Virus record (IMG/VR): IMGVR_UViG_3300042345_000322
Coordinates: 1-41,291 of that record
Direction: 5' to 3' (one strand)
Length of the DNA stretch: 41,291 nt
From: a virus
Shown: positions 4,567 to 15,900 of the stretch, in pieces
Position numbering within the stretch: the stretch's first letter is position 1
Layout: each line of letters starts with the position of its first letter
Program-made: the position numbers and the translations under genes
The notes under the pieces: generated by a model
The model's database searches: none
What the model saw: only the letters and a program-made list of their open reading frames with translations
Told to the model about the DNA's origin: nothing

Positions 4567-6968
4567 ATACATACAACATTACCATATTTAAAAGCATAAA
4601 AGAAACCAACACACCATTCTATCGTGAGGCACATCAGATATTAGAAAGAATCAAGAATGGAGCGAGTAAGGAGTTGGTTAAGAAGATACGATTGGAGAAG
4701 AACAAGAGTGAGCGTAATGAAATGAAAAAGATGTTGCCATCAATTTGTTTCAGTGGCACATTCAACAAACGAGCAGACACATCAATCATTGAGCATAGTG
4801 GACTTGTATGCCTAGACTTTGATGGCTATGAAAAGCAAAAGGATTTATTACAAGACAAAGAAATGCTTACAAAGAATAAATATGTGTTCTCAGTATTTAT
4901 ATCTCCATCAGGTAACGGACTGAAAGTATTGGTTAAGATACCAAAAGAAATAGACAATCACATAAACTACTTTAATTCGCTTGAGAAGCACTTTAACTCG
5001 ACTTACTTTGATAACACAAGCAAGAACATCAGTCGTGTCTGTTACGAGTCCTATGACCCCTTAATTCACATCAACGAGAACTCTTCGGTATGGGACAAGA
5101 TTGAGGAAACACAATACAACGAAGTTATTAAGCACAGAGACATCGCAACGATACCAATTACGGATGAGAATAAGATTGTGGAGATACTAGTTAAGTGGTG
5201 GAGTAAGAAGTATCCAATGATAGATGGACAACGAAACCATAACACGTTTATACTTGCAATGGCTTTCAATGAGTTTGGAATAAACAAGAGTCTTGCATCA
5301 TACATTCTAAACCAATACTCAACGGATGACTTTACTGTGCAAGAGATATCAATGACAATAGACTCTGCATATCGTAATACATCGAGCTTTGGCACGAAGT
5401 ACTATGAGGATGAGGAACGTGTCAGCCAAATAAAAGAGAAGCTACGCAGAGGAGTATCTAGGAATGAAATTAAGAGCCAACTGCAGGACTCAAGTTTTGA
5501 TTCAAGTGTAATAGACTCAGTGTTAAATAAAGTTGAAGAAGAAAATTCTCAGCAGGTATTTTGGTCTAAGAATGACAAGGGAGTGATTAAGATAATACAC
5601 ATACTCTTCAAGAAGTTTTTAGAGGACTCAGGGTTCTACAAGTATTGCCCGGAAGGAGGTAAGAGTTATGTGTTCGTGAAGGTAACCAACAACCTAATAG
5701 ACCACACATCTGAGAAAGAAATAAAGGACTTTATACTTATGCAGTTAATAGAGTTGGAGGACATATCTATCTACAACTACTTTGCAGACAACACGAGGTT
5801 CTTTAAGGAGGAGTTCTTATCGTTATTATCCACAATAGACATTTACTTTATAGAAGATACCAAAACATCAGCGTACCTGTACTATAAGAATTGTGCAGTA
5901 AAGATTACAGGAAGTGAAATAACAACGATTGACTACTTAGATTTGGGTGGCTATGTTTGGAAAGACCATATAATTAATAGGAACTTTAATAGATGTTCAG
6001 TAAGCGAAAACTTTGACTATAAGGTGTTCATTAGAAACATATGCAACCAAGATGAGAACAGGATAAAAACAATGGAGAGTACGATAGGATTTTTACTACA
6101 CGCATACAAGAACCTATCATTCTGCCCGGCAATTATATTAAACGATGAGGTGATTAGCGACAATCCTGAGGGAGGCACAGGAAAGGGATTGTTTATGAAC
6201 TCATTGAATTGTATGAAGAAGCTCGTAGTAATAGATGGTAAGTCCTTTGCTTTTGAACGCTCCTTTGCTTATCAGTTGGTGTCAGCAGACACGCAGATAC
6301 TATGCTTCGATGATGTAAAGAAACACTTTGACTTTGAGAGATTGTTCTCAGTAGTAACAGAGGGTATGACACTAGAGAAAAAGAATAAGGATGCTATAAA
6401 GATACCATTCAGTAAGTCACCAAAGATTGCTATAACAACTAACTATGCGATAAAGGGTGCAGGTAATTCATTCGCAAGAAGGAAATGGGAGTTGGAGTTA
6501 CATCAGCATTATACCAAAACATATACGCCATTGGATGAATTTGGAAAGTTAATGTTTGGAGATTGGAGTGATGATGATTGGTGTGAGTTTGACAACTACA
6601 TGCTAAACAACCTACAAAACTTCTTAGTAACAGGATTGGTGAAATCAAAGTTCGTGAACTTAAAGATACGACAACTGTCGGCAGAAACAAGTCACGAGTT
6701 TATAGAATGGTGTGGCTTAATTGATGACCAAGATAGAGAGATTGTTCTTGACCCGGGAGCTAGATTATATAAGAACGACCTGTACGATAACTTTGTTAGA
6801 GAGTATCCTGACTACGGAGCAAGTTCAAGGATGTCTATGAGTAGAACAAGATTCTATAAGTGGCTAAACTCATATGCAATGTTTAAGGAGGGTGTACCAC
6901 CCGAAGAAGGTAGAGATGCTCGAGGAAGATGGCTTATAATAAGAAGAAAGCAAGACGTTAATGATTGA
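4563..6968 (+). CDS. VirE_N/BT4734-like primase fused to SF3-type helicase
   Basis: Encodes 801 residues. The N-terminal domain carries CFSGTF (62-67), HSGLVCLDFDG (78-88, the acidic D-x-D pair) and SPSGNGLKVLVKI (114-126), the pattern of the VirE_N/BT4734-like family, which belongs with archaeo-eukaryotic-type primases. A PriCT-like helical part follows around 190-260 (RNHNTFILAMAFNEFGI). The C-terminal half is a DUF5906-like SF3 helicase: Walker A EGGTGKGLF (about 535-543), Walker B ILCFDDVKK (about 577-585), sensor-like ITTNY (about 623) and an arginine-rich NSFARRKWELEL (about 636). It would prime and unwind phage DNA. Lys replaces the His often seen after G-x-G in primases. The start is the ATG at 4563; its end overlaps the next gene by 8 bases. 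Confidence 0.88.
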   Translation: MNTYNITIFKSIKETNTPFYREAHQILERIKNGASKELVKKIRLEKNKSERNEMKKMLPSICFSGTFNKRADTSIIEHSGLVCLDFDGYEKQKDLLQDKEMLTKNKYVFSVFISPSGNGLKVLVKIPKEIDNHINYFNSLEKHFNSTYFDNTSKNISRVCYESYDPLIHINENSSVWDKIEETQYNEVIKHRDIATIPITDENKIVEILVKWWSKKYPMIDGQRNHNTFILAMAFNEFGINKSLASYILNQYSTDDFTVQEISMTIDSAYRNTSSFGTKYYEDEERVSQIKEKLRRGVSRNEIKSQLQDSSFDSSVIDSVLNKVEEENSQQVFWSKNDKGVIKIIHILFKKFLEDSGFYKYCPEGGKSYVFVKVTNNLIDHTSEKEIKDFILMQLIELEDISIYNYFADNTRFFKEEFLSLLSTIDIYFIEDTKTSAYLYYKNCAVKITGSEITTIDYLDLGGYVWKDHIINRNFNRCSVSENFDYKVFIRNICNQDENRIKTMESTIGFLLHAYKNLSFCPAIILNDEVISDNPEGGTGKGLFMNSLNCMKKLVVIDGKSFAFERSFAYQLVSADTQILCFDDVKKHFDFERLFSVVTEGMTLEKKNKDAIKIPFSKSPKIAITTNYAIKGAGNSFARRKWELELHQHYTKTYTPLDEFGKLMFGDWSDDDWCEFDNYMLNNLQNFLVTGLVKSKFVNLKIRQLSAETSHEFIEWCGLIDDQDREIVLDPGARLYKNDLYDNFVREYPDYGASSRMSMSRTRFYKWLNSYAMFKEGVPPEEGRDARGRWLIIRRKQDVND

Positions 6969-8406
6969 GAGAAAGTTAGGATTTAGTAATAGGAAGATGT
7001 GGCAGCACTGCGAACTACTTCAATCAATAGTTGAGCAAAAGGTTATGACTAAAGTTGGAAGGGGTAAGAACGCAGTGAACATCGAGGTGTATAAATATAA
7101 AAATAATGAAGATGTCATTAAAAACATATCAGAGAGTATTGACTACTATAGAATAGAAACAATGAGAGAACAGAAACTTACATTTAGGGATTACCAAAAA
7201 GAAATTATACTAAAGGGAACTGAAATGTTACTTGAGAATAAGTTCTTGTATCTTGCTATGGAGGTTCGCACAGGTAAGACCCTTACAAGTTTGGCGATAG
7301 CTGAAAAGGTGAACGCTACCAATGTGTTGTTTGTAACTAAGAAGAAGGCAATATCTTCAATTGAAAGTGACTACGCATTGTTTGGACCGAATTATAATAT
7401 ATGTATAATAAACTATGAGAGCTTACATTTAGTTAAAGATGACCAACATTGGGACTTGATTATTTTAGATGAAGCACATAGCATGGGTGCTTTTCCTAAG
7501 CCTTCACAACGAGCCTTGATAGTGAGAGATACAATAAAAAAATACAAGCCATTTGTAATTTTACTTTCAGGGACACCAACGCCTGAGAGTTACTCGCAGA
7601 TGTATCACCAAGTGTATGGTATACCAAACAACCCATTCAATGAGTTCTCAAGCTTCTATAAATTTTGTAGCGCTTATGTAAAGGTAACGGAGAAAAAAAT
7701 CAACGGACTTTTTATTAGGGACTACTCAAAAGGATTGCAGTCCATACTTGATAAAATGAAACCATACACAATTAACTACACGCAATTGGATGCAGGGTTT
7801 AAGGTAAAGACATCGGAACACGTTATGCACGTTGAGCTTAAAGACTCGACTTATAAAATAATAGACAAGCTAAAGAAAGATTTAGTTGTTGAAGGTAAGG
7901 AGGAAGTTATATTGGCAGATACTGCCGTTAAGTTAATGATGAAGCTACACCAACTATACTCCGGGACTATAAAGTTTGAAAGTGGTAACTCTATGGTGCT
8001 TGATTTAACTAAGGCTGAGTTTATCAAGTCGCAATTTGCGACCGCAAAGATTGGTATATTCTACAAGTTCAAAGAAGAACTAAACGCATTAATTCAAGTA
8101 TTTGGTGCAGAAAACTTGACAACTGACCTCAGTGTTTTTGAAAGTACAGACAAGAATATAGCACTGCAAATAGTATCAGGTAGGGAAGGTATATCATTAA
8201 AACAAGCCGACTGCTTGGTGTACTACAACATTGACTTCAGTGCTACAAGCTATTGGCAGAGCAAGGATAGGATGACAACAAAAGATAGACTAGACAACGA
8301 TGTCTATTGGATATTTACAAAGGGAGGGATTGAAAACGATATATATAAAACAGTAATAAAAAAGAAGGACTATACTATTAACCATTTTAAAAAAACACTA
8401 TTATGA
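6961..8406 (+). CDS. SNF2-type (SF2) DNA helicase/translocase
   Basis: Encodes 481 residues. Helicase motifs are in order: Q-like motif FRDYQ (75-79), Walker A EVRTGKTLTS (101-110), DEAH box (170-173), motif III SGTP (203-206), then a second RecA lobe with SGREGISLKQAD and SYWQSKDRM near the C terminus (motifs V and VI). The compact size and the R in the P-loop are typical of phage SNF2-family proteins. The first 60 residues look like an added winged-helix-type segment. It probably remodels forks or displaces bound proteins during phage replication. It overlaps the primase-helicase gene by 8 bases and the next gene by 4 bases. Confidence 0.9.
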   Translation: MIERKLGFSNRKMWQHCELLQSIVEQKVMTKVGRGKNAVNIEVYKYKNNEDVIKNISESIDYYRIETMREQKLTFRDYQKEIILKGTEMLLENKFLYLAMEVRTGKTLTSLAIAEKVNATNVLFVTKKKAISSIESDYALFGPNYNICIINYESLHLVKDDQHWDLIILDEAHSMGAFPKPSQRALIVRDTIKKYKPFVILLSGTPTPESYSQMYHQVYGIPNNPFNEFSSFYKFCSAYVKVTEKKINGLFIRDYSKGLQSILDKMKPYTINYTQLDAGFKVKTSEHVMHVELKDSTYKIIDKLKKDLVVEGKEEVILADTAVKLMMKLHQLYSGTIKFESGNSMVLDLTKAEFIKSQFATAKIGIFYKFKEELNALIQVFGAENLTTDLSVFESTDKNIALQIVSGREGISLKQADCLVYYNIDFSATSYWQSKDRMTTKDRLDNDVYWIFTKGGIENDIYKTVIKKKDYTINHFKKTLL

Positions 8407-8621
8407 AAGATAAGAATGAATTTGTAAGGATTGCTATTAACAAGCAGTATGAAATAGCAAATGGAGAATACACTCACGAAAAGTATCTAATATTTAGAGA
8501 GTGGTGGTTTAAAACAATACAAGGCAGTAAGAGAAATGCTGCTCGAAGTTTTGCAATGTTTGACTTGATGTACGGCTTAGATGTACCAATAAAAAATACT
8601 AACGTAGAAGATGAAATATGA
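8403..8621 (+). CDS. Hypothetical protein in the replication operon
   Basis: Encodes 72 residues, soluble, with an aromatic and basic centre (EKYLIFREWWFKTIQGSKR) and an acidic C-terminal tail (NVEDEI). I do not recognise a family. It overlaps both neighbours by 4 bases (ATGA at 8403 and at 8618), so it is translated as part of the helicase-nuclease operon and is a candidate accessory replication factor. Confidence 0.75.
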   Translation: MKDKNEFVRIAINKQYEIANGEYTHEKYLIFREWWFKTIQGSKRNAARSFAMFDLMYGLDVPIKNTNVEDEI

Positions 8622-8866
8622 CGGAACAGCAAATACAATCTAAAAAAATTAAGGAGCTTGAAGGTCAAGGCTACTATGTAATAAAACTCATAAAGACCAA
8701 TAAAAATGGCATACCCGACTTACTTGTCTTACCCAAAAATAGCGATGCTTTCTTTATAGAAGTAAAAAAAGAAAGTGGAGTGTTAAGCAAGTTACAGGAG
8801 TACAGAATAAATGAATTAAATAAACACGGATTAAAAACTGAAATTTTAAAAGGATGGAAAAATTAA
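8618..8866 (+). CDS. VRR-NUC domain nuclease
   Basis: Encodes 82 residues, essentially one VRR-NUC domain. The catalytic pattern is complete: GIPD (31-34), FFIEVKKESG with Glu48 and Lys50, and LSKLQEYR with Gln60, the PD-(D/E)XK variant found in phage structure-specific nucleases and in FAN1. Phage members of this size, next to SNF2 helicases, act on branched DNA or replication intermediates; the pairing with the SNF2 gene here is the classic arrangement. It overlaps the upstream gene by 4 bases and the downstream gene by 13 bases. Confidence 0.9.
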   Translation: MTEQQIQSKKIKELEGQGYYVIKLIKTNKNGIPDLLVLPKNSDAFFIEVKKESGVLSKLQEYRINELNKHGLKTEILKGWKN

Positions 8867-9342
8867 AAGAAATAGTATCGCAAGTATTTGACACAGACAT
8901 TAACATTAAAACACGCAAAAGAAATAATGTTGAGGCAAGGATGATATTCTCAAAAATATTGAGAGAAGATGGAAGTACTCTTCAAGCTATAGGTAAAGCC
9001 ATAAATAAAGACCACGCGACAATAATTTATTACGTTAATCAAGCATCTAGTTTAATAAAACAATCTATTGAGTTAAGTAATAAGTACTTAGAATGTAAGA
9101 ACTGTTTCATAAACAATTTGGATGTAGTTTTACCCCAAATGAAATACGATGAATTAAAAGATGAGATTGTAAAGTTAAAGCTTTTGGTTAATCAGCTTAC
9201 ATCTGAGAGAAGAGAAATAATAAAAGTTCAAGAAAAGTACAATAGAATTAAAAAAATAATTAACTTAGTTGCCGAAAGAACTCATGTTGGAAAAGAGGAG
9301 TTTATAGAAAGAAAAATAAATCAGATGTTCAATGGTATCTAA
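8854..9342 (+). CDS. DnaA domain-IV-like DNA-binding protein (second copy)
   Basis: Encodes 162 residues. Residues about 20-65 match the DnaA DNA-binding domain: RKRNNVEARMIFSKIL, then LQAIGKAINKDHATIIYYV, where DHATI (53-57) corresponds to DnaA's DHSTV signature. This is a better match than the copy at 2346-2648. The remainder (about 100-160) is a lysine-rich, coiled-coil-like helix (ELKDEIVKLKLLVNQLTSER), which may allow dimer formation. No ATPase domain is present. It lies within the replication operon, overlapping the VRR-NUC gene by 13 bases, so origin recognition or interference with host DnaA are the likely roles. Confidence 0.8.
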   Translation: MEKLKEIVSQVFDTDINIKTRKRNNVEARMIFSKILREDGSTLQAIGKAINKDHATIIYYVNQASSLIKQSIELSNKYLECKNCFINNLDVVLPQMKYDELKDEIVKLKLLVNQLTSERREIIKVQEKYNRIKKIINLVAERTHVGKEEFIERKINQMFNGI

Positions 9343-9536
9343 TGACTGAGCAAAGAAAAATAGAAGAGGCAAGAGTCAATCGTATTGCATACCTAATTGG
9401 TATTCAACAGGACTCTTTGGTTGTTTTATTTGAAACGCTGTCCGATAGAGATTATGAAGATGCAAAGGCAGAAATAAAAGTGTTAATGACAGAGTTAAGA
9501 TTAATTTTTAAATCAATAGAGTATGACGATTTTTGA
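9342..9536 (+). CDS. Small helical hypothetical protein
   Basis: Encodes 64 residues, predicted to be almost entirely helical and acidic (for example LSDRDYEDAKAEIKVLMTEL). It starts at the last base of the preceding stop (TAATG) and its 3' end overlaps the next gene by 14 bases, consistent with a coupled operon member. No family recognised. Confidence 0.7.
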   Translation: MTEQRKIEEARVNRIAYLIGIQQDSLVVLFETLSDRDYEDAKAEIKVLMTELRLIFKSIEYDDF

Positions 9537-9936
9537 AGTAGAAGAAGATTTAAGAAGAGAACAGGTTGCTATTAAAAAATTTGTAGACATATTTGGTGGC
9601 TCATTTCAAAAGTTAGACCAATTTGACATTGACTATAAGGTCTTTGACAAAGACAAGAATTTAATAGCTTACGCAGAGGTAAAGGGTAGGATAAGGACAA
9701 TGGACAAAGCTTACCCACTTCCTATAGCCGTAAGAAAAATCATGAAGTTATCTGAAAAAAGACTAAACCCTGTTCTTATATGGGCTTGTGAAGACGGAAT
9801 AATTTACGCCAAGTTGAATGAGTTAGTAGGTCAAATAAAATACAGTGGTAGAACTCCACGAGCAAAGTCTACCAATGACATGGAGATTATGGCTTACTAC
9901 GAGAAACAAAAATGTTTAAAGTACGTTAGGTTTTAA
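9523..9936 (+). CDS. PD-(D/E)XK-like nuclease
   Basis: Encodes 137 residues. The core FDIDYKVFDKDKNLIAYAEVKGR (about 34-56) has an acidic strand followed by a hairpin and E52-V-K54, the D..ExK arrangement of PD-(D/E)XK nucleases; a following strand VLIWACEDGIIYAKL and basic helices fit the fold. It may be a resolvase- or Vsr-like endonuclease acting on replication products, but the exact subfamily is not clear. It is the last gene of the + strand operon, and its stop (9934-9936) lies only 2 bases from the stop of the convergent 3848-aa gene. Confidence 0.65.
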   Translation: MTIFEVEEDLRREQVAIKKFVDIFGGSFQKLDQFDIDYKVFDKDKNLIAYAEVKGRIRTMDKAYPLPIAVRKIMKLSEKRLNPVLIWACEDGIIYAKLNELVGQIKYSGRTPRAKSTNDMEIMAYYEKQKCLKYVRF

Positions 9937-9938
9937 TC

Positions 9939-12900
9939 TTATTCAAACCTATTATACTTATTCACTTTTTTTTCTGATTCAAATCTATTATACCTATTAA
10001 CTTTTGTTCTTGATTCAAACCTATTATACTTATTAGCTTTTTTCTTTGGAGCAACAATAGCAGCTCCCTCAGTTGAGTAATATTCCTCACCATCTTTAAT
10101 AGCATCCATTCTTTTCTTCAACTCTAATGTTATTTTTGCAGATTCTGCTCTTTCAATTCTATATGGAGAATCATCACCAAATTCAATTTCATAGTTATCT
10201 TCATCATTTCTTTTAAAGTCTGTTAAATTCTCATAACCATATTTGTCTAATATTTTTTTCTTTATTGCTTCTTCTTTGTCATTAAAAGCTTTTCTATATT
10301 CAGGGTCTTTTATTCTTTTTATAGCATTATTTATTTCTTCTTTTGTATATTCTCCAATAGACCTCATTTCTTTTAAAGACGATATTTTTTGGCTATCTGT
10401 TAAAGCAGTTTTTATTTCTCTAGCTTCCGTCTTTGCAGCTGTTTCTTTTGTTTCTTTTTTTAATTCTTTATATACTCCTTCCATAACAATTTTTCTAAAG
10501 TCTTTGTAAAAAGGAACAACTCCTGCTAATCCTCCTATTTCTAATGGTAGTCTTCTATACAATTCTTTTGCTCTTGTTAGCTTCGCTCTTTCTCCTTCAG
10601 GTTTAGAACTTGTTGCTAACTTATATGCTAACTCAGCAGTCCCAATTGCAGGAGATAAAGGACCTGCAATAACTTTAACTAAATCTGTAAGTTTGTCAAC
10701 TTTTCCTTCTTGTAATTGATTAAATTGTATAGCATCTCTATAAGGGTCATACTCTCCATCTCTAAGACCAATTGCTTCACCATATGCTTCATTTGCTAAT
10801 TCTATTAAAGCATTTTCCGCTACTCTAATAAAGTTACCGAAGTATCTTCCAAATACTAAAGTTGTTATTGATGACAAAATTCCTTGAGATATTTTTTGTT
10901 TTGTTGTTTTATCATCATCATCATCATCACCTCCAAAGCCTAATGAGCGTGCTACTACCGATAATCCCTCTGAAAACAATCTAGTAAACACAGAATAAAT
11001 TGTCATTCTTAATGTAACAGCAGCTAAAACTTGTATTCCTTCTTCCCGCGATATAGTTCCATTTCCTACTAACGCCCTAACACCTTCTCTAGCGGTATAG
11101 TATTCTTGAACAGTAAATTTATTCATGAACCTATTAAATTCTTTAAGAAATATAACTCCACCTTTATCATCTTGTCTTACTACATTTTGTAATATACCCA
11201 TATAAGAGTTCATACTAGAACCTGCGGATATTACTTGCTTGTCAGCCATAGTAGTTGCTTTCTCTAAGGCATCTTTGTATTTATCCATGTACTCTTCATC
11301 ATTCTTTATGATTTTATCAAAGTCAGGTTTAATACCTACTTCTTTTTCAAATGTACGAGAAAAAGAACCAAACCAAAGTCTTCTCATTATTACTTGGTCA
11401 GGCTTAGAGATTAAATAATCTGCTACCCCTGCTACAACATCAACATATTGTTTTCCTGTTTCATCCCAAGCTTGTCTAACACCATTTCTTATTTCTGTTT
11501 TTGTGTTTTTACTTTTAGAACTTCTATTTGCATTAGCTGTCAATTCTACAAAAGGACTATTTATTAAACTTGTTGGCTGAACTCTTGATGTTACATTAGA
11601 TTTTAAATTCGTCATAATAGACTTTCTGTCTACTCCTTCTATTTCTTTTATTTCTTTTGAAACACCCCTTTTCATATCTCTTGGATTGTTTAATAGAACA
11701 AAAGCAATATTTGAAGAAAGTTCAGCAGCAGCTCTTGTGCCACTTGCAAGCATAGCCCTATATCCTTGTCTTTTAAGAAATTCTAGCCATTTAGTTGATT
11801 GAGTAAAGTTTGATTCAAGCAAATCTTTTGTAGCTGTATTGTAAGCACCTGTTATAGCATTAAGAATATCATATTGGTCTTTTATATTTGCTTCAAAAAT
11901 CTTTTTTTCATCTAAAGTCATCTCTTTCTTTAGAGTATTTTTTTCCTTTTCTTCTAATAAAGTCTTTGCATTTCTTAATGTTTTTCTAGCTGTTCTCACA
12001 GGCTCTGTCATATGGTAATTTAAAAGTACCGACCTTGAACTGCTATTTGTTGCATAGAAAGGGTTTAAGTATACAGGGTGAACTTTTCCATCTCTTTCCT
12101 CTAAGTTCTTAGAAACAGTACCCGGGTCCATGTTGGCATTTATGTTATTAATTTGGTCTGTTGTTTCACTTGCTGATAATATATCAGACTCATTAATTAC
12201 AGTATAAGAGATATAATTTTTTAAAGGAACTATTTTTTTACCATTTATAACAGTTGCTGTATATGTAGCAAACTTTGTCATTCTATTATTTATTTCCTCA
12301 AGTTTTTTTAATCCATTTTTTTCAGCTTCATTGAAAGAGTTATATAATTTATCTATATCTATTTCACCATTTTTTTCAAACTCTTTCTTTATAGATTCCA
12401 TCTGAGCAATATCGAGGTCATTGTAACCACTTTTCTCACTATTTCGTTTTGCAAACTTAATGGTTTCATCTAAGGTTTTCATTGCCTGATGAACTTGATT
12501 ATTATTTGGATTTGAATCGTATTCAAGTTGCATCATATATACCATCATTTTGAATTTAGATAGTATTATCTTATTAGGTTCATTTTCAAATGATGTTGCA
12601 ATTCCTCTTTCTATTTTGTCTAACTCATCTTGAATTAATGTTATTGCAGATTGATAGCCCTGTTGTGCTTTAGCAGATTCATTAAATACAGAATTAAAAA
12701 TATTTTTAGTTTTAAAGTCGCCTAATTGTTGGTCTATATTAAATAAAGGAGCAACATTAATTCTTTTCGATACACGTTTTGCTAATGTTTGATTTATTTT
12801 TTTAGCTATATTCTTAAAATTTTCAGGAATAGATGATTCTAATAGAATACTTTTTTCTATAAAGTTTAACTTCTCTACCATCTCCTGTGTAGCATTTGAT

Positions 12901-15900
12901 ACAAAGCCATTGTTTATGTTATCAATGACTCTAAGTAAATCTTTTAAATCTTTATTATTTAAACTTTCAAGTGTTTTTTTATTCTTTAAAAGCTCTTGTA
13001 GTCTTTTTACTAAATCTCTTTCTAATCTAAACTCATCGCCAACAATCTCATCCAATGTTATTGTGGTATTGTTTATCTCATCAATTAACTCTGCTTTCTC
13101 ATCAGCAATCTCTTGCTCAGTCATTTTTGCTTTAACCTTTGGTCCTTGTATCTTTGACTTAAAGGTTTTCATTAACTTATGTTCAGACTGATTGATAATA
13201 CCAACCTTTAACATGTCATCTAATGTTTCTGCATAGTTTACAACCTTATCTTCTACAACCTTATCTTCAAAGTTATCATACAACTCTTTCAAGTCAGATA
13301 CTCTCTGTTCATTTGACTCAATACTTTCAATAATTTTATCTATGCTTTTATTTAAGTCATCTCTCTTATTTAATTTTAAGACTGCATCTCTCTTAGATAA
13401 CATCTCAACTATCTCAGAATAAGACTCAAATACATCGCTTGGTATTAGCTTTGCATTAATACTTAACAAGCGTGATAGTGGGTCTAATAAATCAGATGAG
13501 ATATCGCCAAGCTTTGGTAAATTTTTCTTTGCATTTTTTCTATTTGTGTTTGCTTTATCTACTTTGGCATCATAGCCTGCAATACCAATAATTTTATCAA
13601 CATAGTCTATAAACTTATCATATTGCCTTTGGCTCAACACATTGAACTTTGCAAGGCGTAGCATAATTGATTTCATTTGAGTAGAATCCAATGTATCAAC
13701 CTTACCTGTTAGCATCTTACGAACTACTCTTTCTGCTTCTATTCTTAATTTTTCAGATTCTTTTCTGTCTAAAGATATTGCTAATTTTACAGCTTCTTTA
13801 AATTCAGCAAGTCTATCTTGCGTATCTTGAAGGTCTTGTTTATTTGTCTTTTGCTTAACAAATGTAGTGTCCAAGAAATAATTAATTTCTTTAATAAACT
13901 GCTCTCTCTTTACCTTTGGATGTCTTTTTTTGTGTTTGGTGTACATCCTAGCAATGGCTTCATCTAACGAGATGCTTTCTGCTGCCTTAACTAATGCATT
14001 TATCCCTTTTAAAATAAGTTTCATTGTTGCTAATGAAGTTCCAACACCTATACCTGCGTAGGTAAATTTGTTTAAACTATTGAGTTTAGCAATAGCATCA
14101 TCAATATATTCTGATAATCTCTTTTTATTTTCAGCAGAACTTATTTTTAAACTTCCAAGTTTGTTAAATTCGTCTTGTAATTCTTGTGCTTTTTTATTTA
14201 AATCACTTACAAGTCCTTTATATGTGTCATTTTCTTTGCCGTATAACTCTTCTTTAAGGATGAGTTCAGCATCTTCAATATCTGCTTCAAGGTCCATTAT
14301 TGTACCCTCTTTTCCTATAGCTTGTTTTAAAACTTTAATTTGTTCACGAATAGGTAAAATTACTTTTCTTGCATTTTCTTTTGCTGTTTCTATATCTTTA
14401 TTTATATCATCTATTTCTTCTTGAATAACTTCAATATTATTGAATATAGTATCTTCTCCCGTTGTTGATTCTTTTGCAGGTGCAGGTGCTTCTTCTTTTA
14501 AACTTTTTATTTCATTTATTAATTCATCAATATCGGAGTGCCACGTTTCTATAACTTCATCTCCTTTACTCATATCTGTATAGGCCCAAACATATTGTTT
14601 AGGATCGCCATAGTTGTCTGTAGCATCAGATGTAGCATCAGGGTCTTCATACTTATTTAATCCATATACTACTCCATCAATATTAATAACAAAACCTTGG
14701 TCCATACTCAATGAAAACGCATTATCAATTGTTGTTCTTTTTGGTTTAGATGTAGGCTTTGGAACTAATTTTTTTGCTTCATAAAGATTTCTTGCCATAT
14801 TTCCTCCGGGAAGGGATTCTCTTGGAATATTACCGTCAATCCAATCTTCAAGAAAAATGTCTCTCTCATCTTCTGACATATTTTTAAGCATCTCAGCTCC
14901 ACGAGAAATCTTTTCTGCTTCAGTTTCTTCTTTTACAGGTTCTGCTTTAACCTTTGATTTAGAAGTGACCTTTGCCTTGGTAGTTTCAACTTTAGCAGGA
15001 GTTATAACGTCATCAATATATACTTTTGTTTTGTTTTTAGTTTCAACAAACCTTCCTCTTTTCTCATCAGTTTGTATTGTTAGATTAGCTTCAGTAGTTG
15101 CACTTTTTGGAGTGAAAGTCTTTACTTTTTTAAGTTTAACTTTTGCCGTTCCTTTCTTTTCATCTATGACTATACTAAACTCTGTTTCATTTGCACCTCT
15201 TACTCTTGTACCTTTTTCTATAGGTTCAGATTTAGGTTTAGGTTTCTCAACTATCACTGTTTCCGGTATAGCTTGTCTTTCTCTAGCATTTAATACTGTA
15301 TTTGCAGATTTTATTTTTGCTTTAAGCTCGTTTATTTTAATTATTTCTTCATCGCTTGGCTCTTCAATTTTTTGTAACTCATTTAACTTAGTAACTTGAA
15401 GCTGCTTCATGAATATAATTACATCACTTTTTTCCTCCTTAATATTCTTCCAAGAAAACTTAGTTGGTGCTTCTTTTTTAGCTGTAGTAGTTTGCTTACC
15501 CCTTGCTTTTGTTGCTCCCGCTTTAACTATAGGCGCGGCTTTTTCTTTATTTAAGAACGCATCTAAAGATTTAGGAGATTTTCCTTCATTTCCTGCATCC
15601 CAACCTATTTTTTTATCAGAATCAACTCTGTCTTTAAATGCAGACATTTCATCTGCAAATTGTTGTTCATCCCACTTAACATTATTTAAAAATGCATTGT
15701 AGTATTTTAAACTTAATCTTTTTGCTTCTTCTCTTAAAGATTTGTCTACATTAAAATCACGTTCTATTTCATAGAAATAATGCCCAAGACCATCAGGTAT
15801 TGCCCATCCAAATTTTTGTTGAGTTTCCTCTAACTTTTGCTTTGCTTCTTCTTGTTGTTCGGGAGGGAAAAATTTATATCCATCTTTAGCCAAGTACCCT

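Noticed and set aside
14857-15399. 180-residue open frame on the + strand inside the giant gene
   Set aside because: It is the antisense of a lysine/glutamate-rich coding region, giving a serine/leucine/phenylalanine-rich translation with no start signal; the same holds for the frames at 17995-18489, 14068-14424, 12910-13191 and others.
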